The position numbers and the translations under genes are program-made. DNA of 62,091 nucleotides from an uncultured Saprospiraceae bacterium (lineage in GTDB: Bacteria > Bacteroidota > Bacteroidia > Chitinophagales > Saprospiraceae): assembly GCA_937923345.1 (NCBI GenBank), contig CAKZVJ010000197.1, forward strand, positions 1 through 62,091. The letters are read 5' to 3'. Below are positions 61,535-62,091 of this stretch, piece after piece. The notes under the pieces were generated by a model that made no database searches, was not told the origin of the DNA, and was given only the letters and a program-made list of their open reading frames with translations. Within the stretch, counting starts at the first letter, position 1, and every line of letters starts with the position of its first letter.

Positions 61535-61710
61535 TTGGGGCCATCCCAGTGGCTTTTGCCACCCCTGCCAATCTGCCCACCAAAGCCTTGGGTCGTGTCA
61601 TCCGCTCTTACACCATGTAAGGACACATTGCCATGCGTCCATACATGGTATACCGCTTCTACCACTTGTCCTTGCAGGGCTTCCGGCTGAACCGCCTCGC
61701 CTTGAAATAA
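61535..61710 (+). repeat. REP-like element
   Basis: Starts TTTTGGGGCCATCCC, with a GTGGC-TTTT-GCCAC hairpin, CTTGGGTCGTGTCATCCGCT and a second long imperfect hairpin (about 61606-61642). ATACCGCTTCTACCACTTGTCC follows, shared with the 47222 copy. It ends near CGCCTTGAAA. The frames across it are not genes. Confidence 0.8.
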
Positions 61711-61927
61711 ACAGACTGTGTTTATATTCTTCTTGTTACCTAATTTAATTTTGATCTTGCTTAAAAAGTCAACAAATAATTCTGTTTTATTTAAATATTG
61801 CGTATTTTTAGAGCAAGTCTAGTATAGCATATTGAAGTTTAACCCTACAGATTCTAACGCTTCACCATTCTCTGCTAACCTCACAAACAAAAAATTTAAT
61901 TTATTTCTTAACATAAACTATTACAAT

Positions 61928-62091
61928 ATGCGTAAACCAAAATTAGTAGACCAATTCGGTCACTCGTTCACTCGGTCACTCGTTCACTCGGTCACTCGTT
62001 CACTCGGTCACTCGTTCACTCGGTCACTCGTTCACTCGGTCACTCGTTCACTCGGTCACTCGTTCACTCGGTCACTCGTTCACTCGGTCAC
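61928..62091 (+). CDS. Open frame running into the tandem repeat, doubtful
   Basis: An ATG at 61928 opens MRKPKLVDQFGHSF and then continues through the 16-bp repeat without a stop to the window edge. Because 16 is not a multiple of three, the protein would have a 16-residue period (GHSFTRSLVHSVTRSL). It may be the start of a real gene beyond the window or simply a stop-free consequence of the repeat. Incomplete at the right edge. Confidence 0.25.
   Translation, partial: MRKPKLVDQFGHSFTRSLVHSVTRSLGHSFTRSLVHSVTRSLGHSFTRSLVHSV
61956..62091. repeat. 16-bp tandem repeat reaching the window end
   Basis: About 8.4 perfect copies of GGTCACTCGTTCACTC, itself two near-identical 8-mers (CACTCGGT and CACTCGTT). 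It continues past the right edge, so the copy number is unknown. Confidence 0.95.

Noticed and set aside
7378-61710. Treating the GC-rich hairpins as simple terminators
   Set aside because: They occur far from gene ends, on both strands, several hairpins per copy, with shared non-stem boxes; the repeat-family explanation covers more of the evidence.
61503-61748. 81- and 61-codon frames on the plus strand
   Set aside because: Both read the REP-like copy at 61535-61710 and have no independent support.
1-62091. tRNA, rRNA, CRISPR arrays, transposase or phage genes
   Set aside because: I looked through the gaps for T-loop and anticodon patterns, regularly spaced repeats and IS ends, and found none. 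The only array is the spacer-free 16-bp repeat at the right edge.

Overview
The window reads as a piece of a Bacteroidota chromosome, most likely from the Saprospiria/Cytophagales side. The evidence is: two secreted proteins with type IX secretion (T9SS) C-terminal sorting domains; many lipoproteins; promoter -7 boxes of the form TAnnTTTG with almost no Shine-Dalgarno sequences; LytTR regulation with a TPR histidine kinase; a HU-CCDC81/SPOR protein; and a fused E1 alpha-beta 2-oxoacid dehydrogenase. Base composition is AT-rich. I see no tRNA, rRNA, CRISPR array, transposase gene or phage module.

Layout. 1-4.7 kb: dnaE and a DUF6503-like lipoprotein. 4.7-6.5 kb: an O-antigen-ligase/polymerase-like membrane protein with a TPR tail. 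6.7-9.7 kb: GNAT, VOC and acyl-CoA dehydrogenase genes. 10-13 kb: a secreted M28 peptidase followed by two thioredoxin-fold lipoproteins. 13.1-25.4 kb: a polysaccharide locus in two convergent operons. The plus operon encodes a GT-C-like membrane protein, a lipoprotein and a LysM-GH5-like protein. The minus operon encodes a TPR/beta-barrel outer membrane protein, a STAS protein, a Wzx-like flippase and a GT4. A GT2 gene lies at the edge. 25.6-38.7 kb: secreted and lipoprotein genes, KDPG aldolase, HemJ, a MATE exporter, a dockerin-bearing trypsin-like protease and HemL. 38.8-46.9 kb: HU-SPOR, KdsA, a pair of small secreted paralogues, a serine hydrolase, a COG2509 flavoprotein, DoxX and a K+ channel. 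47.8-50.7 kb: a LytTR response regulator, a 45-codon double-glycine peptide and a membrane-free TPR histidine kinase. 51-61.4 kb: a metallopeptidase-like lipoprotein, Tex, a 2TM protein, YaaA, a DUF1573 protein, the fused E1 dehydrogenase and a DinB-like protein. The window ends inside a 16-bp tandem repeat.

The strongest candidate for an undescribed system is at 47758-50745. There a short gene (48627-48764), missed by ordinary length cut-offs, encodes a peptide with a textbook bacteriocin/pheromone double-glycine leader and a 17-residue aromatic and glycine-rich core. It sits between its presumed regulator and sensor. The sensor kinase has TPRs but no transmembrane segment, so it may read a peptide or other signal inside the cell. 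The second candidate is the 13-25 kb exopolysaccharide locus. It resembles Pel/Psl/Syp logic (outer membrane TPR-barrel, hydrolase, flippase, GT4, STAS regulator) but matches none of them gene for gene.

Two genome-scale signals recur. First, a dispersed REP-like repeat family has at least six copies on both strands, starting GGGGCC or GGGGTC and carrying strong hairpins whose stems differ in sequence. Second, several TAnnTTTG promoters end only 4-5 bases before an ATG, which predicts leaderless transcripts and helps choose start codons.
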